Shown here: positions 1 to 12,133 of the stretch, one piece after another | How positions within the stretch are numbered: position 1 is the stretch's first letter | Layout: each line of letters starts with the position of its first letter | Source: Leucaena leucocephala | Lineage: Eukaryota > Streptophyta > Magnoliopsida > Fabales > Fabaceae | Direction of reading: 5' to 3' | Length of the DNA stretch: 64,000 bases | NCBI GenBank assembly: GCA_037074615.1 | Contig: CM073560.1 | Location: forward strand, 3,541,501-3,605,500 | Notes under the pieces: model-generated | The model's database searches: none | The model's input: the letters and a program-made list of their open reading frames with translations, nothing else | Told to the model about the DNA's origin: nothing | Translations under genes and position numbers: made by a program

Positions 1-1199
1 AAATTCTCAGTTTTTCTTTTTAATTATTAAAAATACCACGTTGTATGTATTATGGTATATATTTACTAAATTGAGAACAAACTTCCCTCTTCATAAAGAA
101 CACCGCTCTAATCCTTATTACACAAGTCTACTCGTAGAAGAAATTCTTTTATCATAAATATAACTTTACTTAAAGGTTATTGATAGTTATTTTTTAATTT
201 TATTATTATTTAATTTTTGTTGGAACAAGAGAAAAATAAAAGAGAAATGAGAATGATTTGTAAATATAAATATAAAATGGGGTTAAATTTTAAAATAGGT
301 ATATTTAACAATTTAACTATTATTAGTAAGAGTTGAATTTAATAGAAAGGGTTTTTCTCACGACATAGCTAACTAATATTTAAATTATCGTTATAAAATA
401 TGTTTATATTTAGTGTCTAATAATTGAATAAGATTATTTATAAAACAAAAATATATATGTTTAACAGTATTTTTTAATATAAAAAATTAGTTAAAATGGA
501 AGTCATATTCATATAACTCAACTTGCAAAGGATCTCCTTCAAGCTCCTGTGATGAACCCAACCCTTTTGCATCATACAGTTTAAAAGCTTATTTGGATAG
601 CAAACTTGAAGCCTCTATATAATTTTTCAGTTATAATTTTCCGGTTTACAAAATTAAGTACGCGAGAGAAATTTAATTTAATATTAAGTACGCTCAGCTT
701 GGATTGAGGAAGAAGAGGAGAGGAAAGAAAAATAGAATAAAAAATTAAAGAGAAAATAAGTTTTCTCTTGTTAAGAGAGAAGAGAAAATAGGAAAGAAAA
801 AAAATAAAAAAAAAAAATGGGGCTAGTTTCACGCTCGATTTTCTCCTAAATTTTGACTCCACTTATAGAGAGATTTAGATAAAAAAATTTCTTTTACTAT
901 CTGCCCTCTTGCTCGCAAAGCTCTTATAGCCCACAACTATTTATATAATAAAGATATTTTAGTGATTCTAATATTTATTTATTTTTTTTCTATATTTTTT
1001 TTATTTATTTAAATAAAATAGGTGCTTATATTATCATTTAAGTTTTCTCATCTCTTCATCTTCTTTTCTTCCAAATTTTCTTTCTAGCCAGGGGTTAGTC
1101 TTTCCATTAAACCCACCAAATCCTAGAAGAGATTAATTAAAAAAAGAAGGAGAATTAGAATAAATGACCTAGATAAAATATTGAAGAGGACTTTAAAAC
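1..1199. other. AT-rich upstream intergenic DNA
   Basis: No gene is supported here. The stretch is AT-rich, with purine-rich runs near 700-840 and no convincing open frame; the 93-codon minus-strand frame at 581-862 is low complexity (Phe, Ser, Lys). It probably contains distal promoter sequence of the flavoprotein gene that follows. Confidence 0.5.
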
Positions 1200-2582
1200 A
1201 AATTCGAAAATACTAAATTAAAGACCTTGGTTTCTCTCCTCCGTCCTTTCCCTTCCGTTGCCATTTACACAGATAACAGGGAAGGCTTTTCAGGTGAAGT
1301 GTTCTTTCACTAGCGGATTCATCTCCGACGGAGCAACTATCAGAGAGAATTGAAGGATCAAGGAAATTTTTCATAACAGCTAAGAAAATGTATGATCTCT
1401 TGATACTGTGTACTGGATCGTTCCTCTCTCACGAACCCAATCCCAGCTACTTGGACTCTCATAAACTTATTCGCTCTCTTTTGTATGCGAGTATCTTTCC
1501 ATTGTAGAAGTGATCCAGTTTGAGCATCCACCTCATTGCAACTTCCAAGGTAATTGGGTTGGTGGTTTTAAATTAAATGAGGTTATTGCTTTGGGTATAT
1601 CGTTCGTTCGGGACGAAATTTATAGCTTGAATTTGCAATCACAAAAAATTTAAATGTCGTCTACATCATTGTTGGGTAATTGCTGTAATTCCTTGTCACC
1701 ATTGATACGAGTTAGCATAATTCGTGCTTGTGAAACAGCTTTTGATCCTTTTTAACTATGATATGATGTCTGATAATTCATTCTAAGCTGAATATATTTG
1801 TTTCCCGTCTTTCATATTGCTTCTTAATGCAATAGTTGCTTCGTTGTGTTTTTTTCTTTTTTATTTCTCTGCATCCCTGAGCTTCTTTTTCATCCAAGTA
1901 ATTTGGTTCTATCTCATGATGCACAAGAAGCCACGTAGTTCGGTTCCAGTTTTGTTCTCATTAGACAATCGCATCACTGCCGCCTTCACCTTCCTTCTTA
2001 TCAGGCAAAAGTTCATCGTTTTTTTTATAAACGTCATCATTTGTCTCACCATTGGAGCCAGTGTCTTGGCTCTTCATTCGTCAGGGGATCGTCGCGTAGG
2101 TGAGTCCACAAAGCAATATGAGTTAGGTTTCTTAATGAAACCAGGGCTGCGGCATTTTACGGTTTTTGGTTGTCTTGTACGAGAAGGGCAAGCAGCGGAC
2201 TGGTTCTCCAGAATCCAGATTCAGTTTGTCATGAGCTTTCACTGCTACTCTGTTGGAAAAGTAAAATGATGCTAGATACGTGGCTTCTTATGTAATGCTA
2301 GACCTTGATGCTGGTTTTATAGGGTGCAAAGAAACCGAATCAAAATGTTTGTGTAATGCGTCCGTTCTCATTGTGTTGGCTTATGGTTGCTTGATTTTTA
2401 AACTGGTACTATTACTTATGTACTAAACTCTAATTTATCAGAAAAGATGAATAAAGGCCCTTTACTTTTGTTTTTCATCCCATTTGTTTATTATTTTTTT
2501 TACTCTCCTTTTCAGATTATATTTCAAACTTAAATCATCTCTTTCATGGGAATAATTGAGCCTGGATTGCAATTTGTTGGTG
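1200..2582 (+). promoter_or_regulatory. Probable 5' leader exon and leader intron of the FAD monooxygenase gene
   Basis: From about 1200 the base composition changes to a pyrimidine-rich, leader-like sequence. A good donor (AAG followed by GTAATT) ends a probable noncoding exon at 1549. A strong pyrimidine-tract acceptor (TTTTCAG) ends the intron at 2515, and the ATG lies 68 bases further on at 2583. A 150-codon open frame at 1817-2269 falls wholly inside this proposed leader intron. It is hydrophobic at its start, matches no family I know and is not annotated as a gene. The leader intron is an inference from splice signals only. Confidence 0.45.
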
Positions 2583-5500
2583 ATGGGGTTATTAAGGTTT
2601 CTAAGGAGGTATAATAGCCTGTTCAAGGCTAAAACTAGAAGCAGAGTACATACACTTCAACACATCCAAAGTAGAGGCTTCTCCAAGTCTGAGCTCTTCT
2701 GTGACAAAGATGCAGTGCTTCCGGTTTTGGTCATTGGTGCTGGACCTGTCAGTCTCGTTCTCTCTATTCTTCTGACTAAATTAGGTAACACTGAAGTTAT
2801 AGCATTGATGTTTATAGTTGCCCATTGTTTGGTTTGATTGTCAGACTGTATTAGCTGTCAAAATCTATGCTGATACTCTTGTAGTGTAGTCTTCTTTAAA
2901 ATAGCAATGCCAAATTTTCGCATCAATTGTTTTTGGCACTCAGTTCAAGGTTTTCTCACAAACTATATAGTTGCCATCATTAAAATGTATTCATATTATG
3001 ATGTATTGATATGTTTGTGCTAGCTTTTTTGAGGACCCTACTTCAACTATGATAAGATTAAGTGGTGCCAATGGCCCTTCGGCCCAGTGGCACCAAGCTT
3101 CCCCCGCTTGTGGGAGGTTGTGGGTTTGATCTCGCTTGCTTTCAAGTTGTTCAGCTTGCCCATTTGTACTTAAAAAAGATATGATTAAATGGTGTTTAGT
3201 CACCAACAGAAGATGTTTTCTTCCCCATTATTTATATTTTTGGTGCAAAAACTGTTTTTGATATGGTTGTCTTTAGTTTCATTTAAATTATTAATTGGTG
3301 CATTTTTTAATTGTCTCTTGTGAAGATGACCTTAATGAATAGTTTCTTTTCATTTTTCTAACTTTATATTAATCCTGCACCGATTCAGCTGAATGACCAT
3401 TTATGATATATAACTGATTATGTTACATTATAGGGATTAAATGTGCAGTTTTGGAGAGAAACATTACGTTTTCTAAACATCCACAAGCACACTTCATCAA
3501 CAACCGATCCATGGAGGTTAAATTCTTGTTGCAGATTGTCTCATAAATTTTCCCCCTATACAAAAGCTTTAATTTTGACCAAAGTCTGACTTCAGATATT
3601 CCGCAAAATTGATGGCCTTGTTGAAGAAATCCAGAGCTCTCAACCACCTGTGGATTTATGGAGGAAGTTTGTATACTGTACTTCACTCTCTGGTTCCATT
3701 CTTGGATCTGTGGACCACATCCAACCTCAAGGTGCTATTCATAGTCTAGGAGCTTGCTTAAGTCTGGTTTATGAGGAATTTTGACATTTTTTTATATATA
3801 AATAGCTATCAGCTAATATTTCAAGATTGTGTTCTTTCTAGTCATTATCAAGCTTTGGAAGATTCATATATCTTTTGCTTATCATCAGATCTTGAGCATG
3901 TCGTCAGCCCTGTCTCTGTTGCACACTTCTCACAGTACAAGCTTAATTCATTACTACTTAGGCAGCTTGAGACTCTAGACTTCCAACTATGTGCACCTGA
4001 AAGCTCAGAAGAAAGCGAATGGCCCCTTGAAAGAAAAATACTGATGGGTCATGAGTGTGTAGCTATTGATTCAAGCAATGACATTGTTACTGTGACGGCT
4101 TCTGTAATCAGTAAGGGGAAGCGTGTAGAAAAGAAAATCCTCTGTAACATCCTTGTTGGTGCAGATGGTGCTGGAAGCACTGTGAGAAAGCTTGTAGGAA
4201 TACAAATGAGAGGTGAGGAAGACTTGCAGAAGCTTGTCAGTGTCCATTTTTTGAGCAAAGACCTTGGGCAGTATTTGCTTAAGGAGAATCCTGGCATGCT
4301 TTTTTTTATCTTCAATACTGAAGCCGTTGGAGTTCTGGTTGCTCATGATCTCAGGCAGGGGGAATTTGTATTGCAGGTAAAACATGCCGCAGCCAATTTT
4401 GGAATATGACTACATCGTTTCATGTACATCTAATTCCACATGAATCTAAAGTAAGATTTTTGTTGTGTTCATTGTAGATGCCATTTTATCCACCTCAGCA
4501 AACAATTGAGGACTTCAGCTCAAAGGTATCTGCATTCATTTTAGATGATTAATTGAATGGATGTAGTCTACTTATGCTTGAAGAAGTTCGTCATAACGCA
4601 ATGCATTAATTATAATCTGCTAAATTTAAATATTATATCTGATGTGAATGTGACTGATATGCATGTTTTTTCATGACTTTTGTTGTTAGTAAGTGTAGCA
4701 TGGTATATTCTGAAATGGACTCAATTTTAGTAGGCATGTGAGAAGTTAATCAGCAAACTGGTTGGCAAGCAACTTGATGACATAAATGTAATTGACATAA
4801 GGCCATGGGTTATGCATGCTGAAGTTGCTGAGAAATTTACATATTCTGGAAACCAAATATTTCTTGCTGGCGATGCTGCCCATCGATTTCCTCCTGCTGG
4901 TGGATTTGGTTTGTAGTTCTATATCCTTAAGCAAACATTAAGGGTATGTTTGGATGGAGAGAAAAGTAAAAGGAAAATAGGGGGGAGGGAATACTAGGAA
5001 GGAAAATTTCCTAAAATGGTAAAAAAAATTCACTATTTTTGGGAGTTTTCCCTCCTAATATTCTTTCCTCCCTAATTTTCTTCCCATCCAAACATAGGGT
5101 AAAAGTCTACTGGTGTGAATATGTCCACTATTAGTTTGCATTTATACAAATGAGGGGGGAGAAGTCAATTAACCCGGATTATGAACATGGCAGGAAATGT
5201 ATTTTGATTATAGTGTTTTCTAACCAGGATTAAATAGTAAGCTTGAATCATAAAATCCTTTTAAAAAATGCACAAAAGTTTTCAAGAATACTTAAGTGGA
5301 TAGAAATATATACATTATGTGTACCATGCTCTATCCATCAGATATAAATGTCATGACAAAGGAGTTATCTTTATAGACAAAACATAAATAAAGTAGTCTG
5401 GTTTTTAAAATCTAAGAGTGAATGTTGTTTTATTGATCTAATAGAAAGCATTCTGATGCAAAAATTTTCTCCATGAATTGCAGGAATGAATACTGGCATT

Positions 5501-7300
5501 CAGGATGCCCATAATCTTGCCTGGAAAATAGCTGCTGTGATGAAGGGTATTGCACCATCTTCATTACTAAATACATATGAACTGGAACGTAGACCGGTAG
5601 TTTTTTTATCTTCTTTTCCCTTTACCATTCATTATATATTTATTTTGAATTTAGATGGACCCTCCCTAGATCATTATAGCTTTTTGTTATTGTCAGATTG
5701 CTATATTCAATACGGAGTTGAGCCTTAAAAATTACAAGGCTGCCATGGCAGTTCCTTCAGCACTTGGTCTTGACCCCACTGTTGCAAACTCAGGTAGTTT
5801 AATGCCTTTCTTCACTATCAATTAAGTTGTATAAACCATTGTTAACTCCTTCCTCACTATTTTTTTTTATTGCTTTTCTTCTATTTGCAGTACATAGATT
5901 AATTAATACTGGGCTGGGTTTTTTACCACATGAATTACGGAAGGGAGCTTTCGAAGGAATTTTTGCAATTGGTCGAGCGCAGCTATCAAAAACTATCCTA
6001 AATGAAAGTAATCCAATTGGATCCTTTAGGCTGTCTAAGCTAAGGCGTATATTTGAAGAAGGAAAAAGTCTTCAACTCCAATTCCCCGCTGAAGATCTTG
6101 GTTTCAGGTATATTACCATTAATTGCTTTTCCTCTTTTTTAATTGCATAGTTGCACTTGCTTCAGCTTTAAATTTTTTTGTACTTAAGTTGATTAGATTG
6201 AACTTGTGCTTAGCATATGTAATCAAATCATACTCTTATGTTCATTTAAATGATGTGATTAAGCACTTCAGGACTCCCGTCTAACTCCCATATCTGGATA
6301 TAGATACCTACAAGGAGCAATTGTGCAAGAGAGCGATAATTTGGAGTCTACTCCACCATTGTCTACAGGTCGCCGGAGGGATTACATTCCTTCAGCACAA
6401 CCAGGATCTAGACTGCCCCACATGCATGTGAGGGGGAATAAAATGAATGAGGTTTGTATTAATATTTATATATACTTTATAATTTATAATTACATTGAAT
6501 CATTAATGAGTTTCCTGTTTCCCTTTAAGTGGATCTTGTTACCCTCCTGTACTGGTTTGGAATATGCAAATTGGAATGACTACTCCCTCCACTCCTTAAT
6601 GTAAGAGCTAATTGATTAATTTGGGTATATTAAGGAAGATAAATAAATTAATCATGACTAAATCCAAAAAATGAATTTATATTATATACTTTTCCTTAAT
6701 CTACCCAAATTAGTCAATTAGTTCTTGTGTTAGTTATGAATAATTAATTTATTTGACTTCTTTAATCGACTTAAATTAGTTAATTAGCTCTTATATTAAG
6801 GAAGGAGGGGAGTATTTGATAATTTGGACTATAACTTGTTGGGCTTAGCTACATTACTGGGTTTTGTCAGTTGTTGTCTTAATGTAAGGCTTGTTTTGTA
6901 GATTGTTTCAACACTAGATCTTGTGTCCGGAGACAAAATTGAGTTCCTTCTCATCATAGCTCCTGTGAAGGAATCTTACAATCTCGCTTGTGCGGCATTT
7001 AAGATCGCAGAGGAACGCGGTATTTTGGTCAAAGTTTGTGTCATGTGGCCTAGTGGTTCTGTTGAGGGACTCAATGAAGGAAGTAAGGCGGCACTATCAC
7101 CTTGGGAGAATTATGTAGATGTTGTTGAAGTTGATAGGCCATCAACTTCAAATTGGTGGAACATGTGTCAAATGAAGGAAAGTGGAGCTATTTTAGTTAG
7201 ACCTGATGAACACATTGCCTGGCGTACAAGCTCACGACTTGCTGGGGACCCCGCAGTGGAAATGCAGAGAGTCTTTTCTTTAGCATTGGGGATTATCTAA
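2583..7300 (+). CDS. EMB2421: FAD-dependent aromatic-ring-hydroxylase-like monooxygenase (EMB2421 type), 11 exons
   Basis: Exons join in phase at 2583-2784, 3434-3516, 3596-3731, 3889-4376, 4478-4525, 4743-4908, 5484-5596, 5697-5793, 5891-6107, 6304-6451 and 6902-7300, giving 698 residues. The first 40 residues are Arg-rich and end in RGFSKS, which resembles a mitochondrial or plastid presequence. A dinucleotide-binding motif follows at residues 52-57, but reads GAGPVS, with Ser where the third Gly of GxGxxG normally sits. The DG motif (GADGAGS) is at 231-237 and the GD motif (AGDAAHRFPPAGGFG) around 361-375. The last 130 residues resemble the C-terminal thioredoxin-like domain of the PheA/TfdB flavin monooxygenase family. 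The family inserts oxygen using FAD and NAD(P)H; the plant substrate is unknown to me. The match to At1g24340 (EMB2421, embryo-defective) is from memory. No frameshift or stop was found. Confidence 0.93.
3068..3182 (+). mobile_element. tRNA-derived SINE in intron 1 (family D)
   Basis: A 115-bp insertion starts with a tRNA-like head (GGCCCAGTGGCACCAAGC), carries a box-B-like GTGGGTTTGATCTC, and ends CATTTGTACTTAAAAAAG. It is flanked by near-perfect 12-bp target-site duplications: GATTAAGTGGTG at 3056-3067 and GATTAAATGGTG at 3183-3194. It lies in the first intron of the flavoprotein gene and does not touch the splice sites. Confidence 0.85.
4945..5096. mobile_element. Short MITE-like inverted-repeat element in intron 6
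   Basis: The left end reads TATGTTTGGATGGAGAGAA. The right end, read on the opposite strand, reads TATGTTTGGATGGGAAGAA. The roughly 150-bp interior is also partly self-complementary. This is the structure of a small non-autonomous DNA transposon. The target-site duplication is not clear (GGG on both sides is possible), so the superfamily is undecided. Confidence 0.7.
6583..6812. mobile_element. Stowaway-type MITE in the last intron
   Basis: A 230-bp AT-rich element has ends CTCCCTCCACTCC and, on the reverse strand, CTCCCCTCCTTCC, matching the typical CTCCCTCC terminus of Stowaway (Tc1/mariner-derived) MITEs. It is flanked by the expected TA at 6581-6582 and 6813-6814. The interior folds back on itself. 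It sits in intron 10 of the flavoprotein gene. Confidence 0.85.
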
Positions 7301-8181
7301 AAAATAATGAATTAATAGGTTATTTTGTGATAATTCTTTGACCCATTCTATTGATGCACGGTGTATGTGGCGTAATAATGACGTTGAACATGGATTAATA
7401 CGAGTGGATGTTTTTTTTTTGTTATTAGCTGGTAGGTTCTTACTTCGTTCCGGTTTGTTTATCCTGATATCATTGCTAGTCTTGATACCCCGCATCTATC
7501 AGGAATAAATTTTACCAATTTTTAGAGAGATTCTCGTAAGCTCGTTTTTTTTTTTTTAAAAATAAGGATGATGTTCTGTGAATTCCATTGGCTTAACAAG
7601 TTTTATCTCACCAGATGGGTGAGTATATGGATTGCACGGCTTCTTTGACTTAATTTGATTTATATACTCTTTAGAGTCCATTCCTTTACCCTTTTTTTGG
7701 GTGTCTTGGGTTTGGTGGGCGTTGTTGGGGGATGGTAATGGTAGTCTGTAGATAATTTCACCACAGATTGACAATTGTGAAAGCTTCATCACCGGGATAT
7801 GGGAGGAGTGAAATGCTAAAAAAATATAGTCAACTCAATCTCACGAAATCCAAAACATTCATCGTTAAAAAAGAATATCGGCAGCCTATGTATTTAAATT
7901 GTTACATATAACTGACGCAGCTGAAAGAGAAGGTGACTTGATTTCAAGTTTTTAACAGAAAAATATTAAATATGATGGAAACATAACGTGCAAGCATCGA
8001 GGCAAGACAGAAGCTTGCTTCCCTTTGACTAAAAATACTGCAATAAACTCCTGTAGCTACAAGACAAGGTCGAGTGCAAGAAAATATAGACTTGACCCTG
8101 AAGAAAAGCAAGACAAGAGGCACTGTACTATGGGATGAATTAAAACTGCACGACTATAGATGTCGGTATTATCAAGTTTGA
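7301..8181. other. Tail-to-tail intergenic region
   Basis: This is the space between the convergent flavoprotein and DUF212 genes and should hold both 3' UTRs. No further gene or repeat is evident; the short open frames at 7280-7495 and 7556-7792 are not supported. Confidence 0.5.
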
Positions 8182-9602
8182 CTACCAAGTTATGATTATT
8201 AGATGTCCAATGACTGCTATGATGACGCCAAGTATCCCACCCACAAGGACCTGCAGTATGAATTAGAATGTCAAAAAGGAAAACCGCTGTGATGAAATAA
8301 TAGTTAAAAGATAGATCTTGTAACATCCTAAATTCTTTAAGCCTTGGTAATTAGAATGATTCATTGAGTTATCATGATTTAACTTGGTTGATGTATACAA
8401 GCATTTGTTGCATTAAGATTCTTAGAACTATTAGATGGTTATATGAACCAGTTAAATGTAGAATGGGGAACCTGAATGGGAGTATGACCAAGAAGTTCAC
8501 GAAGTGGTATTCTTTCAGCCAAAGGATGCTCAGCAGGAAGTTCATATATAATTTGGTTCAAAACCTAAGAACCATGGAGTCATTCAAAATACGTATAACC
8601 CAACAAACACAGAAAAGCAAAGATATAAACCTCTGCTCTGTGAAACTGAAAGAAAGAGAAATGAGAAATCAAACCTCTGCTTGGTGTCCTGCTTGTAATC
8701 TTATACCAGTCGCATCATACATCACCTGCCATCAATCTCAAAATCTTCAATATATCCCAATATATGGAACATTCTCATAGCTTCAGTTACTTGTCACTAT
8801 AGTGAATAAAAAAACTGAACTTCTTTGTGACCCCTCAATAAAGATTAATGTGAAAAATTGAAGGGAAAATCGTACAATACAGGCCAAGACTAATGCAAGA
8901 GCAAATAGAGATCCTCCCACGCCTTCCTGGAATCCAATAGCTGTAGCAAGAGCAGTTACAGTGGCTGAATGAGAAGATGGCATTCCACCAGAATCAATAA
9001 GCTGCTTGAAATCACATATTCTCTCCTTAAACCTGTAAATCTATGAAGCATTAAAACTTAGGATGAACCACACGGTAACAGTAGAGACCAAAGAAACTGT
9101 TTCTTCATGTATCTAAGTTGGAACTGAGAATTTGTAATTCATCAGAGACAGTGACCAAGTTACAATTAGTTTTCAAAATTCAGAGGTTTAGCATTCCCAT
9201 CACCAACTTTTTCTTCAAAAAAGTACTGAAAAACCACACATGCGCAAACATCACATAGAAATTTTAGGAACATGAATTGCACCGATTATATCTCTAGCCA
9301 TAGCTACAATTGTTACTCGTCTCATTAGTAACAAGATAATCAAGCTATATACACCACAGCAACAAGTTTTTTTTTTATTTTATTATTTTATTTTGGAGTT
9401 TATCGAGCTTATTCTGATCCAATTACAGCATAAGAACACGGTTTCCGACGTAATAAAGGTAATCAAACAGGAAAACCAACCAGATGGAGAAGAACTTAGT
9501 GGATTGAGCGATGACGAAAGCGACGAAGGCAGATATGAGAGGGTAATTCACAACGGTTGACGAGGACGAAAATGAAGCATGAGTAAATACTGCCTCATCC
9601 AT
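8182..9602 (-). CDS. DUF212 / acid phosphatase-vanadium haloperoxidase-related membrane protein
   Basis: Five exons on the minus strand (9481-9602, 8876-9032, 8675-8725, 8472-8564, 8182-8250) join in phase to 163 residues. The protein begins MDEAVFTHASF, has a hydrophobic segment at about residues 18-38, then the family signature SGGMPSSHSATVTALA. The following blocks are a hydrophobic stretch, MYDATGIRLQAGHQAE, LRELLGHTP and a C-terminal hydrophobic helix ending IIITW. PSSH.AT resembles the PAP2 phosphatase active-site motif, but DUF212 proteins lack the full PAP2 set and their reaction is not established. It is the size usual for plant members (about 160-170 residues). Its neighbour, the EMB2421-type gene, is also next to a DUF212 gene in Arabidopsis as I recall (At1g24350). 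No defect was seen. Confidence 0.92.
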
Positions 9603-10125
9603 GGCTTAAATTTACTTCGATTCAATCCTCTCCTCCGATTTGTCCAATTTCCAGATTTGATTTTCTGCGGCGAAAGCTCAGGAATTCTTTGAGATTTATA
9701 TGAAGCGGCGTTCCAGGCAGCGAAGTTGAGAAGATAAGAATTATGAAGAGAGAAAAGAGCACGAAGCTCTCAAGAGTTTCTTGGAGATTTGTTGATTACA
9801 GTCTCGTCATTTCTTCAACGTTCTCATTCATAACTAACAGTCATAGCTTCTTGAGCTGAACAGGGAAATATGCCTCCCTTGTTCAAATAAGGTGTCTAGA
9901 ATAAGCTCTAATTTTAGATTGTTTTTTTGCTACTTCATTTCATTGCCATTTTAGCTCCATCCAAAACTAAAGTGGGAATGTCGGTGAAGCTTTTTAAAGT
10001 AACTAATTTTAGTTATACAAGATTTTTTTTCTTATTAAAAGTAATAATTTAAAAATTAGAGTGAGTTGATATAAATTCACTGTGAGTACATGACATACCG
10101 TGTATTTGTATAAGCAATAAAAAGT
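9603..10125 (-). promoter_or_regulatory. 5' leader and promoter region of the DUF212 gene
   Basis: This 520-bp stretch lies directly upstream of the DUF212 start on the minus strand. The first 300 bp have mixed composition like a leader and proximal promoter; beyond about 9960 it becomes AT-rich. No individual element could be assigned. Confidence 0.4.
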
Positions 10126-10375
10126 TACCCTTCCTATTTTTTATAGTTGATCTATTGGTTAGAATAAAAAAATTAATTAAATTAATTAATATAAAATATT
10201 TTTTTAAAATATTATAATCATCTTTTTTAATTTTTTTTCTCTTTCTCTTATTTAATTATTATTGAGGATGAATTAATAAGTTAATTTAAAAAAATTGATA
10301 AATAAAAAAAATATTTTATATTTAAGATCAATATCAACTTTTTAATTAAATCTTATATTAACGATGGGAGGAGTA
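10126..10375. mobile_element. AT-rich MITE, family E copy 1
   Basis: A 250-bp AT-rich element. The right end, read in reverse, is GTACTCCTCCCATCGTTAAT and the left end has CCCTTCCTATTTTTTATAG. The interior shares blocks with copies near 26257, 28655, 31382 and 49610, notably an ATTATTGAGG(G) block followed by AATTGATAAATA and TATTTAAGA(C/T). This suggests one Stowaway-like MITE family amplified locally. Confidence 0.6.
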
Positions 10376-10413
10376 CTTTAATTTAAAAGTCACTTTAAAA
10401 TTAAAAATCAATT

Positions 10414-10659
10414 TTTTTTTAAAAAAATGTTAGACTTACCCACGATCCAAGAGCAGGACAAAATTTCCTTTCCTCTTAAGTGATATCAATGTCAAGCAGG
10501 GCGAGTTGTCAATTACCTTAAAGCTTAAACCTAGACACCAAAGAGTTAGGATGTATCTCAAACGTTGTGACTAAAATTATAATAAAATAGTACTTCCTAA
10601 AAATTAAATATACTCTTATAATTATACGTCTCTCCCTTTCTTCACAAGGTCGATGGGTA
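10414..10659 (-). mobile_element. tRNA-derived SINE, family B, minus strand
   Basis: A 246-bp element on the minus strand is related along its length to the copies at about 34220-34476 and 49291-49558 (shared blocks TAACTCTTAGGT, GCCTGAGGGTAATAGAC and ATCGTGGGT). It has T-rich sequence on its left, the tail of a minus-strand element. It is flanked by 15-bp duplications with one mismatch, AATTAAAAATCAATT at 10399-10413 and AATTAAAAACCAATT at 10660-10674. Confidence 0.75.
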
Positions 10660-10674
10660 AATTAAAAACCAATT

Positions 10675-12133
10675 GAACACAACACAAATCCAACACAAAA
10701 ATATTTGGGTTTAATGTGCTTTTGAGTCTTGAAATTAGTTTGAGATGGCTTAAACGCCAATTCAAACAAGCTATAAATCACTCAGTTTTCATATTGATAG
10801 CTTCGATATCACTTTAAATATTTATGAAATATGAGTTGCATCCTCACTAACTGTAATTTTAATATTATGCAAAACAATGAAAATTGATATAACCTCTACA
10901 ATATTGTTGATGGTTTTAAATTTATTCCTTTCTCACACCCGAAGCTAATAGCTCACCACCTATGTACATCAAGTTTATCATTTAAAGTAAAATAAATATA
11001 TAATTTGATCTATAACATAGTAGTACAAATTATGAGAAGTTAACTAAAGACACTTTTTATATATTATATATTTTATATTAAGTTATGAGAAAAATAAATC
11101 AAATATCAAATGATTACGAAAAACCAAAGCATATATTTACTTAGGAAAAAAAGGCATATGTATTTAAATGTTAATTAATTGAAGCCTTGAAGGCTCACTG
11201 CAGGAATTAATGTAACCACAAAGAAGAAGCTCAAACCTAGTATTGCATCCATTGCCATATCAATCACAGCATACGGAAGGCGTATATTGTGGATAAAACC
11301 CTAAACAAGTAAGACTACCCTATTTCCTAGTTGTTGCTGTGGATTTCTTCACCTTTATACTGTCCGGTTTTATACATAAGATATAAATAACTAAATTATA
11401 TACATTAAAATAATTAGTTAAAGACAATATATATAAAATATTTTATTTTTAAAAATACCCTTATTTACATATAGATACACACACAGAGAGAGATAGAGAG
11501 AGTGATGTGTGAGAAGTAATTAATGCAATAATATTACATGTAATTAATGAGGGCAAACAAAAAAAATTAATTAGAATTTCAAACATCTTTTGAGTATATC
11601 TTACAAAATGGACTAGATCGCCTTAAAAAGTTGTATCTTATATAATAGGAAGAGAGGGAACACAACAAACAGCCTTAGAAACAAATGCATAGGGGTTGGG
11701 GTAACAGAAATGAAGGATTAACATAGGCTACAAGTAATTGACACAATAGATAAAGCTACCTGTAATGAAGTCATTATGCTTTTCACGATCTTAACGAATA
11801 TGAATGGGTGAGTTCTACTTCACACTTCCACTCAGTGAGATGGAAATCAAATAACAAGAATGCCGCAATTAGAGGGAGCAGAATTCTCCAAATGCCCCTA
11901 AACCCTAACTATGGCCTACGAACAAAAAAAGGAGGGGGGAAATATGTAACTTTACAATTATGGCAAACACAATGTGACATTTCTTACAAAATATATTGGA
12001 CCAACATGAACATGGCTATTATCACAGACGGCCTTCAAACAAGCACGAGGATAAGATCTATACAAACCAGCCAAAGGGAAGAAGATCTGAAATGCTGGTG
12101 AGAATTTTAAGCACAACCTGAAACAATGAACTC
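10675..12133. other. Intergenic DNA 3' of the Ser/Pro-rich gene
   Basis: AT-rich noncoding sequence with a CA/GA microsatellite near 11480-11510. The last few hundred bases before 12134 probably contain the 3' UTR of the minus-strand Ser/Pro-rich gene. No other gene is supported. Confidence 0.45.

Noticed and set aside
4049..4385. Two minus-strand open frames over 80 codons
   Set aside because: They are antisense shadows of exon 4 of the flavoprotein gene.
8364..8780. 138-codon open frame on the + strand
   Set aside because: It overlaps antisense exons 3 and 4 of the DUF212 gene, whose reverse-strand reading has clear family sequence and splice sites.
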